From the IMG/VR virus record IMGVR_UViG_3300022074_000435, positions 1 through 21,600 of that record: DNA of 21,600 nucleotides. One strand, written 5' to 3'. Every line of letters begins with the position of its first letter. The first letter of the stretch is position 1. Position numbers and translations under genes: made by a program. Below, piece by piece: positions 1-5,435 of this stretch. The notes under the pieces were generated by a model. It had not been told where the DNA came from and did no database searches. It saw only the letters and a program-made list of their open reading frames with translations. This DNA is from a virus.

Positions 1-614
1 GCGAAATATTACAGCAAACCGACAATTGTCAAATTTTACCAACTAATAGATCACAGGTTAGACCATTTCTAGGTTATTTAAAAAATCCTAGCGAAGCTGT
101 TGAAATTTGGAAAACTGCTTGTTCTGAAGCTGGAAGCAATAAAGTACCTACTTATCATCAGGTAAATAATGCTTTTTATTCATATAGAGCCAAAATAAAT
201 TCATTACAAAAACAACCAGAATTAAAATCAGATAACAATGTTGAAACAGTTTCTTATACAGAACCTACATATGAAACATCAACAAATACAAGTTACGAAC
301 AACCCAAAACTTCTACTATTCCAGTATGGGAACAAGAAAGAAATACACAAGAAGTAGATCCTTATTCTGAATGTAAAAAATTACATGATGTTTTATATGC
401 AGCAGAGAAAAGTTTACAAGACTTACATGGTGTTCTTTATCATCAAATAAATAAGTATGGGAGTGCTTATTTAGATCAGATGAAACAATTTGATGCTGGG
501 TTATATTCAGTTTCAGATATTGATGAAAAGATAGATTCATTGCATGAACAAACAAGTTATCTTGTTGATTTATTGCAGAAAGATGTAGAACCTAATGATC
601 TTGTAAATGAGTAA
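1..614 (+). CDS. Partial early protein of unknown function (3' part, 203 codons visible)
   Basis: The frame is open from base 3 to the TAA at 612-614 with no start codon near the window edge, so the gene begins upstream. The N-terminal visible part (about residues 9-60) contains LPTNRSQVRPFLGYL followed by a stretch with the form PxEAxxxWxxACxEAGxxKVPTxxxV. This resembles a motif I know from ParB-like or replication-associated phage and plasmid proteins, where LPT-S-x-x-QVRPL precedes an 'AW...A' helix and a 'vT...V' segment. The middle (about 75-110) is Thr/Ser/Glu-rich and probably disordered. The last 80 residues look helical (KKLHDVLYAAEKSLQDL) and may form a coiled coil. The 3' end overlaps the start of the nuclease-like gene by 8 bases, which places it in the same early operon. 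A DNA-binding or partition-like role is inference; the coding call is firm. Confidence 0.75.
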   Translation, partial: EILQQTDNCQILPTNRSQVRPFLGYLKNPSEAVEIWKTACSEAGSNKVPTYHQVNNAFYSYRAKINSLQKQPELKSDNNVETVSYTEPTYETSTNTSYEQPKTSTIPVWEQERNTQEVDPYSECKKLHDVLYAAEKSLQDLHGVLYHQINKYGSAYLDQMKQFDAGLYSVSDIDEKIDSLHEQTSYLVDLLQKDVEPNDLVNE

Positions 615-942
615 TCCACAGAAACAAAAAGGTGATAAAGCTGAAAGAGAAGCAGCAGAACTCTTAACAGAAGTTACTGGCTTTGAATGTCAACGTAATC
701 TATCAGCAGGAATCCCAGGGGATGTCGGTGATATATATGGCATACCTAATTGCGTTATACAGGTATGTGATTGGAAGGACAAATCAAGAGCTTGTCTTGT
801 TAAGCCTAGAGAAGTAGAAACACAAAGAGAAAATGCCAGGGTAGACTTTGCTACGACTATGGTTAGGTTCAGAGGAGGACAATGGCGACACGTTTTGACA
901 CCAGAACAATTCAACACATTGTTACAAGCTGCCTTGCAGTAA
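607..942 (+). CDS. Restriction-endonuclease-fold protein, Holliday-junction-resolvase-like
   Basis: A 111-residue protein with the layout of small PD-(D/E)xK nucleases. An N-terminal helix carries acidic residues (E13, E15, E18), followed by a Gly/Pro turn with D39 and D42 (PGDVGDIYG), a beta strand (VIQVCDW, 50-56), and a C-terminal RFRGGQWR...LTPEQF segment. Phage proteins of this layout are usually annotated as Holliday junction resolvases. In them the strand normally carries an E-x-K pair (for example IEVKN). Here that position reads Q52-V53-C54, with D55 and K57 slightly downstream, so the catalytic set may be altered. The gene lies directly upstream of an ERF recombinase, which fits a recombination/replication role. 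It starts inside the end of the preceding gene (AAATGAGTAA). The family call is moderate; nuclease activity is uncertain. Confidence 0.6.
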   Translation: MSNPQKQKGDKAEREAAELLTEVTGFECQRNLSAGIPGDVGDIYGIPNCVIQVCDWKDKSRACLVKPREVETQRENARVDFATTMVRFRGGQWRHVLTPEQFNTLLQAALQ

Positions 943-947
943 ACATG

Positions 948-962
948 ATATTACTGTAATAT
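948..962. promoter_or_regulatory. Perfect inverted repeat upstream of erf, candidate operator
   Basis: ATATTAC-T-GTAATAT is a perfect 7-bp inverted repeat with a 1-base centre. It lies in the only real gap (943-985) of the early operon. A wider nested pair, GATATT...AATATC (947-969), shares part of it. It could be a binding site for a dimeric repressor, for example the small ribbon-helix-helix-like protein encoded at 1687. That link is inference. The sequence is AT-rich, so chance is a real alternative. Confidence 0.3.
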
Positions 963-985
963 AAATATCAAGTAAACAAATACTA

Positions 986-1690
986 ATGGCAACAAAACAG
1001 CCTTCCACTTTAATTGAGGCACTCAATGCTTTCCAGCAAAAGTATCATGCTGCTGGTTTAGATGGTAAAAATCCATTCTTTAAAAGCAAATACACGACAT
1101 TGTCTCAAGCTTTACTTGCTGTTCAACCAGCTACAGAGTTTGGTCTTTGTCATACACAATTGAATGACTTTGTTATGACTCCTGATGGAGAAATTATTAC
1201 AATAGTCATCACTAAATTGATGCACGTTTCTGGTGATGAACCTTTAATCAGTAAGTTTCCTGTTCCCAAGATTCCTACTAACGTAAAGAATGTTCATCAG
1301 GAAGCAGGGTCAGCACAAACTTATGCTCGTAGATATGGATTACTTTCTGTCTATGGATTAGCTAACGATGATGATGATGGTAATTCTTTAATGAAAACAC
1401 CACCACCAAAAACAGGTGTTGCTAAAACTCCAATGAAGCCTAATCAACAATTAGAGCCTACTTCTGTTTTAGAGAAACTTCCTGATCCTATTAGCAAAGA
1501 TGCAAAAGTAGTAATCCTTGAAAAGCTACAGACACTTCATAGTCTTCATCCAGAAAAGATGAAAGAACTTGTTGAAGCATTTAGAGAAAAGTTTGGTATC
1601 AAAGACTTAAAGATTACCAGACATATTACTACTGCTGAACAAGGAGAGTTCTTAGCTCGTGCTATTTCCAAAATAGATGAGAGCTTATGA
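986..1690 (+). CDS. erf: ERF-family single-strand DNA annealing protein (recombinase)
   Basis: A 234-residue protein with the hallmarks of the ERF superfamily, phage proteins that bind single-stranded DNA and anneal complementary strands during recombination and replication-end repair. The N-terminal region has NPFFKSKYTTLSQALLAVQP (29-48). It is followed by the beta-rich core (VMTPDGEIITIVITKLMHVSGDEPL). The strongest signature is EAGSAQTYARRYGLLSVYGL, which then runs into an acidic ANDDDDGN (about 106-133). A Pro/Lys-rich linker (about 138-165) leads to a helical C-terminal domain. The ATG at 986 follows the short intergenic region holding the inverted repeat. The stop overlaps the next start (ATGA at 1687-1690). 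The neighbouring nuclease-fold protein and SSB-tipped protein suggest a compact recombination module. Confidence 0.88.
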   Translation: MATKQPSTLIEALNAFQQKYHAAGLDGKNPFFKSKYTTLSQALLAVQPATEFGLCHTQLNDFVMTPDGEIITIVITKLMHVSGDEPLISKFPVPKIPTNVKNVHQEAGSAQTYARRYGLLSVYGLANDDDDGNSLMKTPPPKTGVAKTPMKPNQQLEPTSVLEKLPDPISKDAKVVILEKLQTLHSLHPEKMKELVEAFREKFGIKDLKITRHITTAEQGEFLARAISKIDESL

Positions 1691-1896
1691 ATGCAGATGA
1701 AGTAAACAATGCGAGAGAAGAAGTATTAAAGGAGCTTCTTCTTCGTAAACAGCAATCAAAAAAAGATTGGAATAAAAACATCTTTAGCGTCAGAACCAAT
1801 GACGATTTAGCTGTTAAAATAAAGAATCATTGTACAAAAAACAAGACTTCTTTTAACTCCTTTTTCAACACTTTATTAAACAAATTTTTTAATTAA
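1687..1896 (+). CDS. Small ribbon-helix-helix-like protein
   Basis: A 69-residue basic protein whose start overlaps the erf stop (ATGA), so it is probably translationally coupled. The N-terminal 30 residues are a charged helix. Residues about 30-69 have the profile of a ribbon-helix-helix (CopG/Arc/MetJ type) DNA-binding domain: a short strand (NIFSVRTN), a first helix (DDLAVKIKNHCTKNKT), then a second helix after an S-F-N-S turn (SFNSFFNTLLNKFF). Such proteins dimerise through the strand and bind palindromic operators. An AT-rich inverted repeat lies about 0.7 kb upstream in the same operon. The fold assignment rests on pattern only. It could instead be an unrelated small helical protein. 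Confidence 0.5.
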   Translation: MNADEVNNAREEVLKELLLRKQQSKKDWNKNIFSVRTNDDLAVKIKNHCTKNKTSFNSFFNTLLNKFFN

Positions 1897-1898
1897 TT

Positions 1899-2216
1899 AT
1901 GTCAAATTCTAATTTTGATTTTAACCCAGCATTACCTCTACCTATCGGATTTAAAATTCAAGATGGTAAATATGGTAAGCAATTAGTTTTATTCATTCCA
2001 ACAGAATCTATTACGCATTTGATGGATCATATGCAAAACTTAGTAAACACAAAATCAACATCTGGAAAAGTTTATCTTGGAAAAGAAAAAGGCAACATTA
2101 ATACTGAAGGTATATACATCAACGCTAAAACGTTGGAGTCAGAGTACGGAATTTATGGGCAAATTAATCCCCAGAAAATAGCTACAGCACCATCTACTGA
2201 AGAGTTACCTTTCTAA
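1899..2216 (+). CDS. Early protein with SSB-like C-terminal acidic tip
   Basis: A 105-residue protein starting 2 bases after the preceding stop. The first 85 residues alternate short strands (GFKIQDGKYGKQLVLFIP, GKVYLGKEKGN, GIYINAKTLESEYGIYGQI). No family is firmly recognised. The last residues, TEELPF, match the acidic-hydrophobic tip of bacterial and phage single-stranded-DNA-binding proteins (typically D-D-x-P-F), which docks to repair and replication partners. The preceding PQKIATAPS stretch resembles the flexible linker that usually carries this tip. Placed after a nuclease-fold protein and ERF, the gene could encode a phage SSB analogue, possibly with a degenerate OB fold. The tip is seen directly; the SSB function is inference. 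Confidence 0.62.
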   Translation: MSNSNFDFNPALPLPIGFKIQDGKYGKQLVLFIPTESITHLMDHMQNLVNTKSTSGKVYLGKEKGNINTEGIYINAKTLESEYGIYGQINPQKIATAPSTEELPF

Positions 2217-2271
2217 TTTAGAGGCATTTGATTTTGTAAGATTTTTCATTGTAAGTCCTCACTTTTTTATC

Positions 2272-2388
2272 ATGCAAAAAAAAACTAATAGATATTTAGT
2301 AAAAGATCCTTTACTAAACATTCATTTCAAAATTATTGATGGAGTCCGTTATTGGATTACAGTTCCTCCTGTTACATATCAAAAATGA
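2272..2388 (+). CDS. 38-residue hypothetical protein coupled to the next gene
   Basis: A short frame from the ATG at 2272 to the TGA at 2386-2388. The product is basic at its N-terminus (MQKKTNRYLVKD) and has a beta-like centre (HFKIIDGVRYWITVPP). Its stop overlaps the ATG of the next gene in the classic ATGA arrangement (2385-2388), which supports both this small gene and the choice of the downstream start. No family is recognised. It is not impossible that it serves only as a leader for translational coupling. Confidence 0.5.
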   Translation: MQKKTNRYLVKDPLLNIHFKIIDGVRYWITVPPVTYQK

Positions 2389-2669
2389 GTAAGCCAAAAG
2401 AATCTGTTCTTAAGTTACGCAAACTTAAACAAATAAGACGTAAAAACTTAGAAAAAAACTTATTGGATGTTCAATTAAAAGGGCAAGATCATTATGTCTT
2501 TATCAAAGAAAATGGTAAAGCCCAAGTGGTTTATAAAGATGGAGAATGGATTGCAGAACATATAAGAACTGCAATTCTTAAGTTTAATTATGAAGTAGAC
2601 AAAATAGATAAATTATTTATCAGAGATTTTACTGATGATGAACTTAACGAATACGAAAAAATTTCTTAA
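2385..2669 (+). CDS. Small basic/acidic hypothetical protein
   Basis: A 94-residue protein. I place the start at the ATG at 2385, which overlaps the stop of the 38-residue gene, rather than at an in-frame TTG 33 bases upstream. Residues 1-30 are strongly basic and helical (KLRKLKQIRRKNLEKN). The middle (about 36-56) looks like two strands (HYVFIKENGKAQVVYKDGEW). The end is acidic (DFTDDELNEYEK). The basic N-terminus suggests nucleic-acid or membrane-surface contact, but no family is recognised. The 3' end overlaps the convergent gene by 26 bases, so this is the last gene of the early plus-strand run. Confidence 0.65.
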   Translation: MSKPKESVLKLRKLKQIRRKNLEKNLLDVQLKGQDHYVFIKENGKAQVVYKDGEWIAEHIRTAILKFNYEVDKIDKLFIRDFTDDELNEYEKIS

Positions 2670-2919
2670 TTGGATTAGTCTTCTTTTCTTTTCTTACTTG
2701 ACTTACAACAAGATTAGCTTCTAATTCTATTAACCTTCCTAACATCGAAGCAAGAAACATATCTTGTTCTAGTTTATGCCTTACGAGATGAGTGCAATAC
2801 CTTTTAATATCAATTACATTATCACTTGCCATAATTTCTCTACATCTCATTTCAACATCTAACTTCATTTCTAAAGGTGCTGGATCAATGTCGATATTGA
2901 GAAATTTTTTAATGTTCAT
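2644..2919 (-). CDS. Conserved small helical phage protein, function unknown
   Basis: A 91-residue, mostly helical protein starting at the ATG at 2919. It has a central segment ALEMKLDVEMRCREIM-type (about 15-31) and LVRHKLEQDMFLASMLGRLIELEA (about 46-69), with a very basic tail (KEKKTNPIKKFFRIR). Proteins with a '-PLE-...-EM-CREI-...-LVRHKL-Q..F-ASML-R-IELEA-' pattern are, to my recollection, common unnamed proteins of marine cyanophages. I cannot assign a role. Its start overlaps the stop of the 55-residue gene upstream (TCAT on the plus strand at 2916-2919). Its 3' end overlaps the convergent early gene. Confidence 0.65.
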   Translation of the reverse strand: MNIKKFLNIDIDPAPLEMKLDVEMRCREIMASDNVIDIKRYCTHLVRHKLEQDMFLASMLGRLIELEANLVVSQVRKEKKTNPIKKFFRIR

Positions 2920-3083
2920 TTTACTGAAGGAGGAAAGAGTTGATTTTCTATAATCACAACTGCTTTATCATCAAGAGTATTTGTAGTTTGTTTAGCAAGT
3001 GACTTCAATAAGTCCACAACTAATTTCTTAACAGCAGTTGTTGTTAAAAACGTCATCAAGATTGGTTTTAAGATTTTATACAT
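2916..3083 (-). CDS. 55-residue hypothetical, coupled to the downstream small gene
   Basis: An open frame from the ATG at 3083 to the TGA at 2918-2916. The stop overlaps the next ATG (ATGA), which is the main support for its reality. The N-terminus is short and hydrophobic with basic residues (MYKILKPILMTFLTTTAVKK). It is followed by an amphipathic helix (LVVDLLKSLAKQTTNTLDD) and a C-terminal AVVIIENQLFPPS segment. A membrane-surface or holin-accessory role is possible. Similar short 'AVKKLVVxLLxxLAKxTxNxLDD' proteins occur in phage genomes without a known function. Confidence 0.6.
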   Translation of the reverse strand: MYKILKPILMTFLTTTAVKKLVVDLLKSLAKQTTNTLDDKAVVIIENQLFPPSVK

Positions 3084-3120
3084 AAAAAAGATATATGTTG
3101 TATCCCAAACATAACAAAGA

Positions 3121-3282
3121 TTAGTCGTTTTGACCTTCTATACGACTTACTGCTCTTTCTAACCTATTAATTCGATTAAATAATTCAATAATATCTCGAT
3201 CTCTTCTGTTACTTACATTAGATAAAACCATCAAAAACGCAGTAGCACCAGCACCTATCAGGGCTGCATATATCTCAGGCAT
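3121..3282 (-). CDS. 53-residue membrane-anchored coiled-coil protein
   Basis: An open frame from the ATG at 3282 to the TAA at 3123-3121. Residues 4-22 form one predicted membrane helix (IYAALIGAGATAFLMVLSN). It is followed by a basic turn (NRRDR) and an amphipathic heptad-like helix (DIIELFNRINRLERAVSRIEG). This 'one TM plus short coiled coil' design is typical of small phage membrane proteins near lysis genes, although no specific role can be read from the sequence. It is the first gene of a three-gene minus-strand set and is divergent from the gene at 3329. Confidence 0.6.
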   Translation of the reverse strand: MPEIYAALIGAGATAFLMVLSNVSNRRDRDIIELFNRINRLERAVSRIEGQND

Positions 3283-3328
3283 TGATTTAAGCTATAATTA
3301 TGCTTAGTATGACTAATAAATTCAAGTT
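3283..3328. promoter_or_regulatory. Divergent intergenic region with a plus-strand TATAAT box
   Basis: This is the only divergent gap between the minus-strand trio and the plus-strand secreted cassette. A perfect plus-strand TATAAT occurs at 3293-3298, suitably placed to start transcription about 25 bases before the ATG at 3329. No convincing -35 box is visible. No clear Shine-Dalgarno sequence precedes either start. Confidence 0.35.
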
Positions 3329-3724
3329 ATGACAGAAGAAGTCAAAAAAGGCCCACTCAAAAAACTCAAAGAAACTATTGAGGATAAAGAGGAGCAACTT
3401 GCCTTTATCTCAGTTGTAGTAAGACTTGTTGTAGTCGGGTGGAGCGGTTTTATCGTCAGCCTAAACTACATCTCTATCCCAGGTTATACAAACGAACCAA
3501 AGGATATAACTTTTCCTGCTTCTCTGCTGACAGGTGCGTTAGCCAGTTTTGGTTTAGAAGGTGCTAAAAAAAGAGGTGATGGTACTTTTAAACCTGATGA
3601 AAAACCACTAAACAAGAAAGAAGTTGAAGCGTTACTAGCACAACAGTCGGGTGGTTATCAAACAGTTAGAATAGAAACACCTATAAAAATTATTGGTACT
3701 AAAGTAGTTGATCCAAAAAAATGA
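3329..3724 (+). CDS. Two-helix membrane protein, possible holin
   Basis: A 131-residue protein with a charged N-terminus (KKGPLKKLKETIEDKEEQ). It has a first hydrophobic segment at about 25-47 (LAFISVVVRLVVVGWSGFIV) and a second at about 59-76 (ITFPASLLTGALASFGL). A hydrophilic C-terminal half follows, ending in KVVDPKK. Two membrane spans and a charged tail are compatible with a class II holin, but the tail is long and no holin family is recognised. It heads the cassette that encodes three signal-peptide proteins, and its stop overlaps the next start (ATGA at 3721-3724). An alternative is a membrane partner of those secreted proteins. Confidence 0.65.
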   Translation: MTEEVKKGPLKKLKETIEDKEEQLAFISVVVRLVVVGWSGFIVSLNYISIPGYTNEPKDITFPASLLTGALASFGLEGAKKRGDGTFKPDEKPLNKKEVEALLAQQSGGYQTVRIETPIKIIGTKVVDPKK

Positions 3725-4227
3725 AAAAACTTCTTCCATTCTTGTTTTTACTGTCAGCACCAGCTTATGCTGATATAACAAGTAAATTTACATCAAGCGT
3801 TAGCGTTAAAGTTGATGCGGCTATGACCCAAGGTACAAGAATTGGTGCGTCATATAGTGCTTCTGGAAGCAATATCGGGACAAGTAATACTAATGATCAA
3901 ATCGGAGGGCTTACTGTCAGCAATAATACTGTCAGTTTAACTGCTGGAAATTATTCAATAAATGGTTGTGGAGCTACACCAGCAGCTTGTGCAGATACAT
4001 GGTCTTTATCAGAATCTTATACTGCTGCTGATACTATTCCAAGTAGCAATTCAAATATTACGGCTGGAACAGTTCCTAATTTTGGTAGCGTAATTTCTAC
4101 AGCGAATGGAACTGGTGATGGCTTTGCAGGGGCTATTACATCTGGTCATGGAATTACAGGATTACATGAAGGTGGAGCAGGTTCTACAGTTACAGGTCAA
4201 TTCGTAACGGAGCTAACTATAAGATGA
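3721..4227 (+). CDS. Secreted Ser/Thr/Gly-rich protein 1 of the cassette
   Basis: A 168-residue protein with a textbook Sec signal peptide: MKK, a hydrophobic core (LLPFLFLLSAP) and an A-Y-A cleavage site after residue 17. The mature part is rich in Ser, Thr, Gly and Asn with almost no charge. It has repeated short strands (VSVKVDAAMTQ, GLTVSNNTVSLTAGNYSI) and a C-terminal HEGGAGSTVTGQFVTELTIR. A possible disulfide pair (C81, C88) lies in GCGATPAACAD. The overall pattern suggests a secreted or surface beta-rich protein. It is translationally coupled to the membrane protein before it. I recall similar cassettes in marine cyanophages, where the function is not established. Confidence 0.75.
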   Translation: MKKLLPFLFLLSAPAYADITSKFTSSVSVKVDAAMTQGTRIGASYSASGSNIGTSNTNDQIGGLTVSNNTVSLTAGNYSINGCGATPAACADTWSLSESYTAADTIPSSNSNITAGTVPNFGSVISTANGTGDGFAGAITSGHGITGLHEGGAGSTVTGQFVTELTIR

Positions 4228-4230
4228 TCT

Positions 4231-4671
4231 ATGAAAAAACTCTTATTGTTGCTTTTGCTATATGTTGTACCTGTTAAATCACAGCCAGTTGTCCCAAATT
4301 TCACTACGGGAACACTCAGTAGCACCACGAATACAACCACTTCAATCAATGAGACTATCACTTCTACAGATTATCATGGTAATTCTTATGAGTATTCTGT
4401 TACTGGATTGGGAGTCACAACCAATGGATCAGTCGCTCCAAATACAACGAATGTTGATGGGACAGTAAATGGACAGAGTTATACATGGACAGGTTTAGAT
4501 TTATCAAACGGAAACAAACCAGTATTCAACCTAGCAAATCCCAGTTCTGGCAACGCATTTCAATATACAGAAACCTATCGTGGCCCAGGTGGGGTTTCAA
4601 ACGTAACAGTAATACAAAGAAATATAGAATCAACTTCAGTCGTCACAAGTACCTCAGTCTTCTCTCAGTAA
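4231..4671 (+). CDS. Secreted Thr/Asn-rich protein 2 of the cassette
   Basis: A 146-residue protein with a strong signal peptide (MKKLLLLLLLYVVPVKS, cleavage probably before Q18). It starts 3 bases after the stop of the previous gene. The mature sequence is very rich in Thr, Ser, Asn and Gly, with no cysteine. It carries beta-like stretches (GNSYEYSVTGLGVTTNGSV, NAFQYTETYRGPGGVSNVTV) and ends in STSVVTSTSVFSQ. The last 187 bases overlap, in another frame, the region upstream of the next secreted protein, including that protein's whole signal peptide. Function unknown; secreted or periplasmic location is inferred from the signal. Confidence 0.72.
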   Translation: MKKLLLLLLLYVVPVKSQPVVPNFTTGTLSSTTNTTTSINETITSTDYHGNSYEYSVTGLGVTTNGSVAPNTTNVDGTVNGQSYTWTGLDLSNGNKPVFNLANPSSGNAFQYTETYRGPGGVSNVTVIQRNIESTSVVTSTSVFSQ

Positions 4672-5267
4672 TACTGCTATCTCCTGCACAGGTCTTAGCT
4701 AATGCAGTAAGTCAGTCAAATAATGGCTCGGTTACGAATATGGCTATACAATCCTTAACAGGAAATATGACAACTAATCAATATGGTGGAAATATAGTTT
4801 GCCAAGGGCCGACATTAACGATTAGTCCATTCTCAACTTTTGGAGCAAACTATCAAAAACCTTATCGGGATTTTTATGAAACTCCTGTGTACGATCCAAC
4901 AGATGCTAATGATGATGGAGTACCAGACAACCCAGGGAATATTCTTTACTATCAACAGAATTATTCTGGAACGAATAAGGATAGTTATGCTGCCAACTTT
5001 GGTATCTCTGCATCTTTTAGTATTCCATTAGATAGAGGATTACAAAATCAATGTAAAAGTGCAGCAGATACACAGATTAATATACAAAAACAAGTACTGG
5101 AGAATAAACGATTAGATTGGCAGATTGCTCGGATTCGTGAATGTGGAAAACTAAAACAAGAAGGTATTATGATTGCTAAATCCAGCCCATTTTTTGATGT
5201 TTGTAAGGATATTTATTTAATACCAAAGGCTAATCAGGTATTACCACATACTCATAAATTAAAATAG
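4485..5267 (+). CDS. Secreted protein 3 with a calcium-loop-like motif; start uncertain
   Basis: Numbering from the ATG at 4485 gives 260 residues. The obvious signal sequence lies deep inside, at about 50-72 (RHKYLSLLSVILLSPAQVLA, mature protein from N73). The real start is therefore probably near codon 49, where the only candidate is a rare ATC (4629). ATG 4485 would add about 48 residues that overlap the previous gene. The mature part has IVCQGPTLTISPFS (104-117) and a thrombospondin-3/EF-like loop TDANDDGVPD (139-148). A strand-rich patch (AANFGISASFSIPL) is followed by a helical, possibly coiled region (about 193-216) with four cysteines overall (C106, C190, C220, C240). It resembles an unnamed protein that I recall following similar secreted genes in cyanophages. 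Function unknown. Confidence 0.68.
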   Translation: MDRFRFIKRKQTSIQPSKSQFWQRISIYRNLSWPRWGFKRNSNTKKYRINFSRHKYLSLLSVILLSPAQVLANAVSQSNNGSVTNMAIQSLTGNMTTNQYGGNIVCQGPTLTISPFSTFGANYQKPYRDFYETPVYDPTDANDDGVPDNPGNILYYQQNYSGTNKDSYAANFGISASFSIPLDRGLQNQCKSAADTQINIQKQVLENKRLDWQIARIRECGKLKQEGIMIAKSSPFFDVCKDIYLIPKANQVLPHTHKLK

Positions 5268-5293
5268 ACAAGCTACGGGTAGTTACTTGTCTA
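5265..5293 (+). repeat. Hairpin overlapping the stop of the secreted cassette
   Basis: TAGACAAG (5265-5272) and CTTGTCTA (5286-5293) form a perfect 8-bp inverted repeat. A second short pair, CTAC/GTAG, lies inside. The first arm contains the TAG stop. There is no U-run after it, so it is not a standard intrinsic terminator. It may stabilise the 3' end of the mRNA. Confidence 0.35.
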
Positions 5294-5435
5294 AAGAAGC
5301 ACCCGATTATCTTTGAACAGGGACTAGATCTAGCTAGTGTGCCAACAGACTCTTGGTACTTAAAAACAAAGGATCATCTTCGAGCAGAGATTGAATCGAG
5401 CCAATATGCCTACAGCTTCCTTTGCTTAATATTTA
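5268..5435 (+). other. Spacer between convergent genes, with an unexplained open frame
   Basis: This 168-base gap separates the plus-strand cassette from the convergent minus-strand genes. A plus-strand frame is open from about 5258 to about 5493 but has no ATG. It reads protein-like in part (HPIIFEQGLDLASVPTDSWY). Its codon use (CTA, CGG, CCG, AAG) differs from the neighbouring genes. A 10-base palindrome, CTAGATCTAG, lies at 5324-5333. No tRNA, terminator U-run or promoter is clear. It could be a gene remnant, a gene with an unusual start, or a non-coding element. Confidence 0.3.

Noticed and set aside
316-555. Minus-strand open frame of 79 codons
   Set aside because: It is antisense to the partial plus-strand gene (1-614), which has better codon use and a continuous frame to the operon.
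2231-2257. Short direct repeat TTGTAAG (spaced 8 bases)
   Set aside because: Only two 7-base copies in AT-rich DNA; no clear regulatory meaning, and the gap is short.
4485-4671. -1 frameshift fusing secreted proteins 2 and 3
   Set aside because: The frames differ by -1, but no X XXY YYZ heptamer occurs in the overlap; the second signal peptide also argues for a separate protein.
5268-5435. Possible tRNA or small RNA gene in the spacer
   Set aside because: No T-loop GGTTCGAATCC-like sequence and no four-stem arrangement could be found; only a hairpin and a palindrome.
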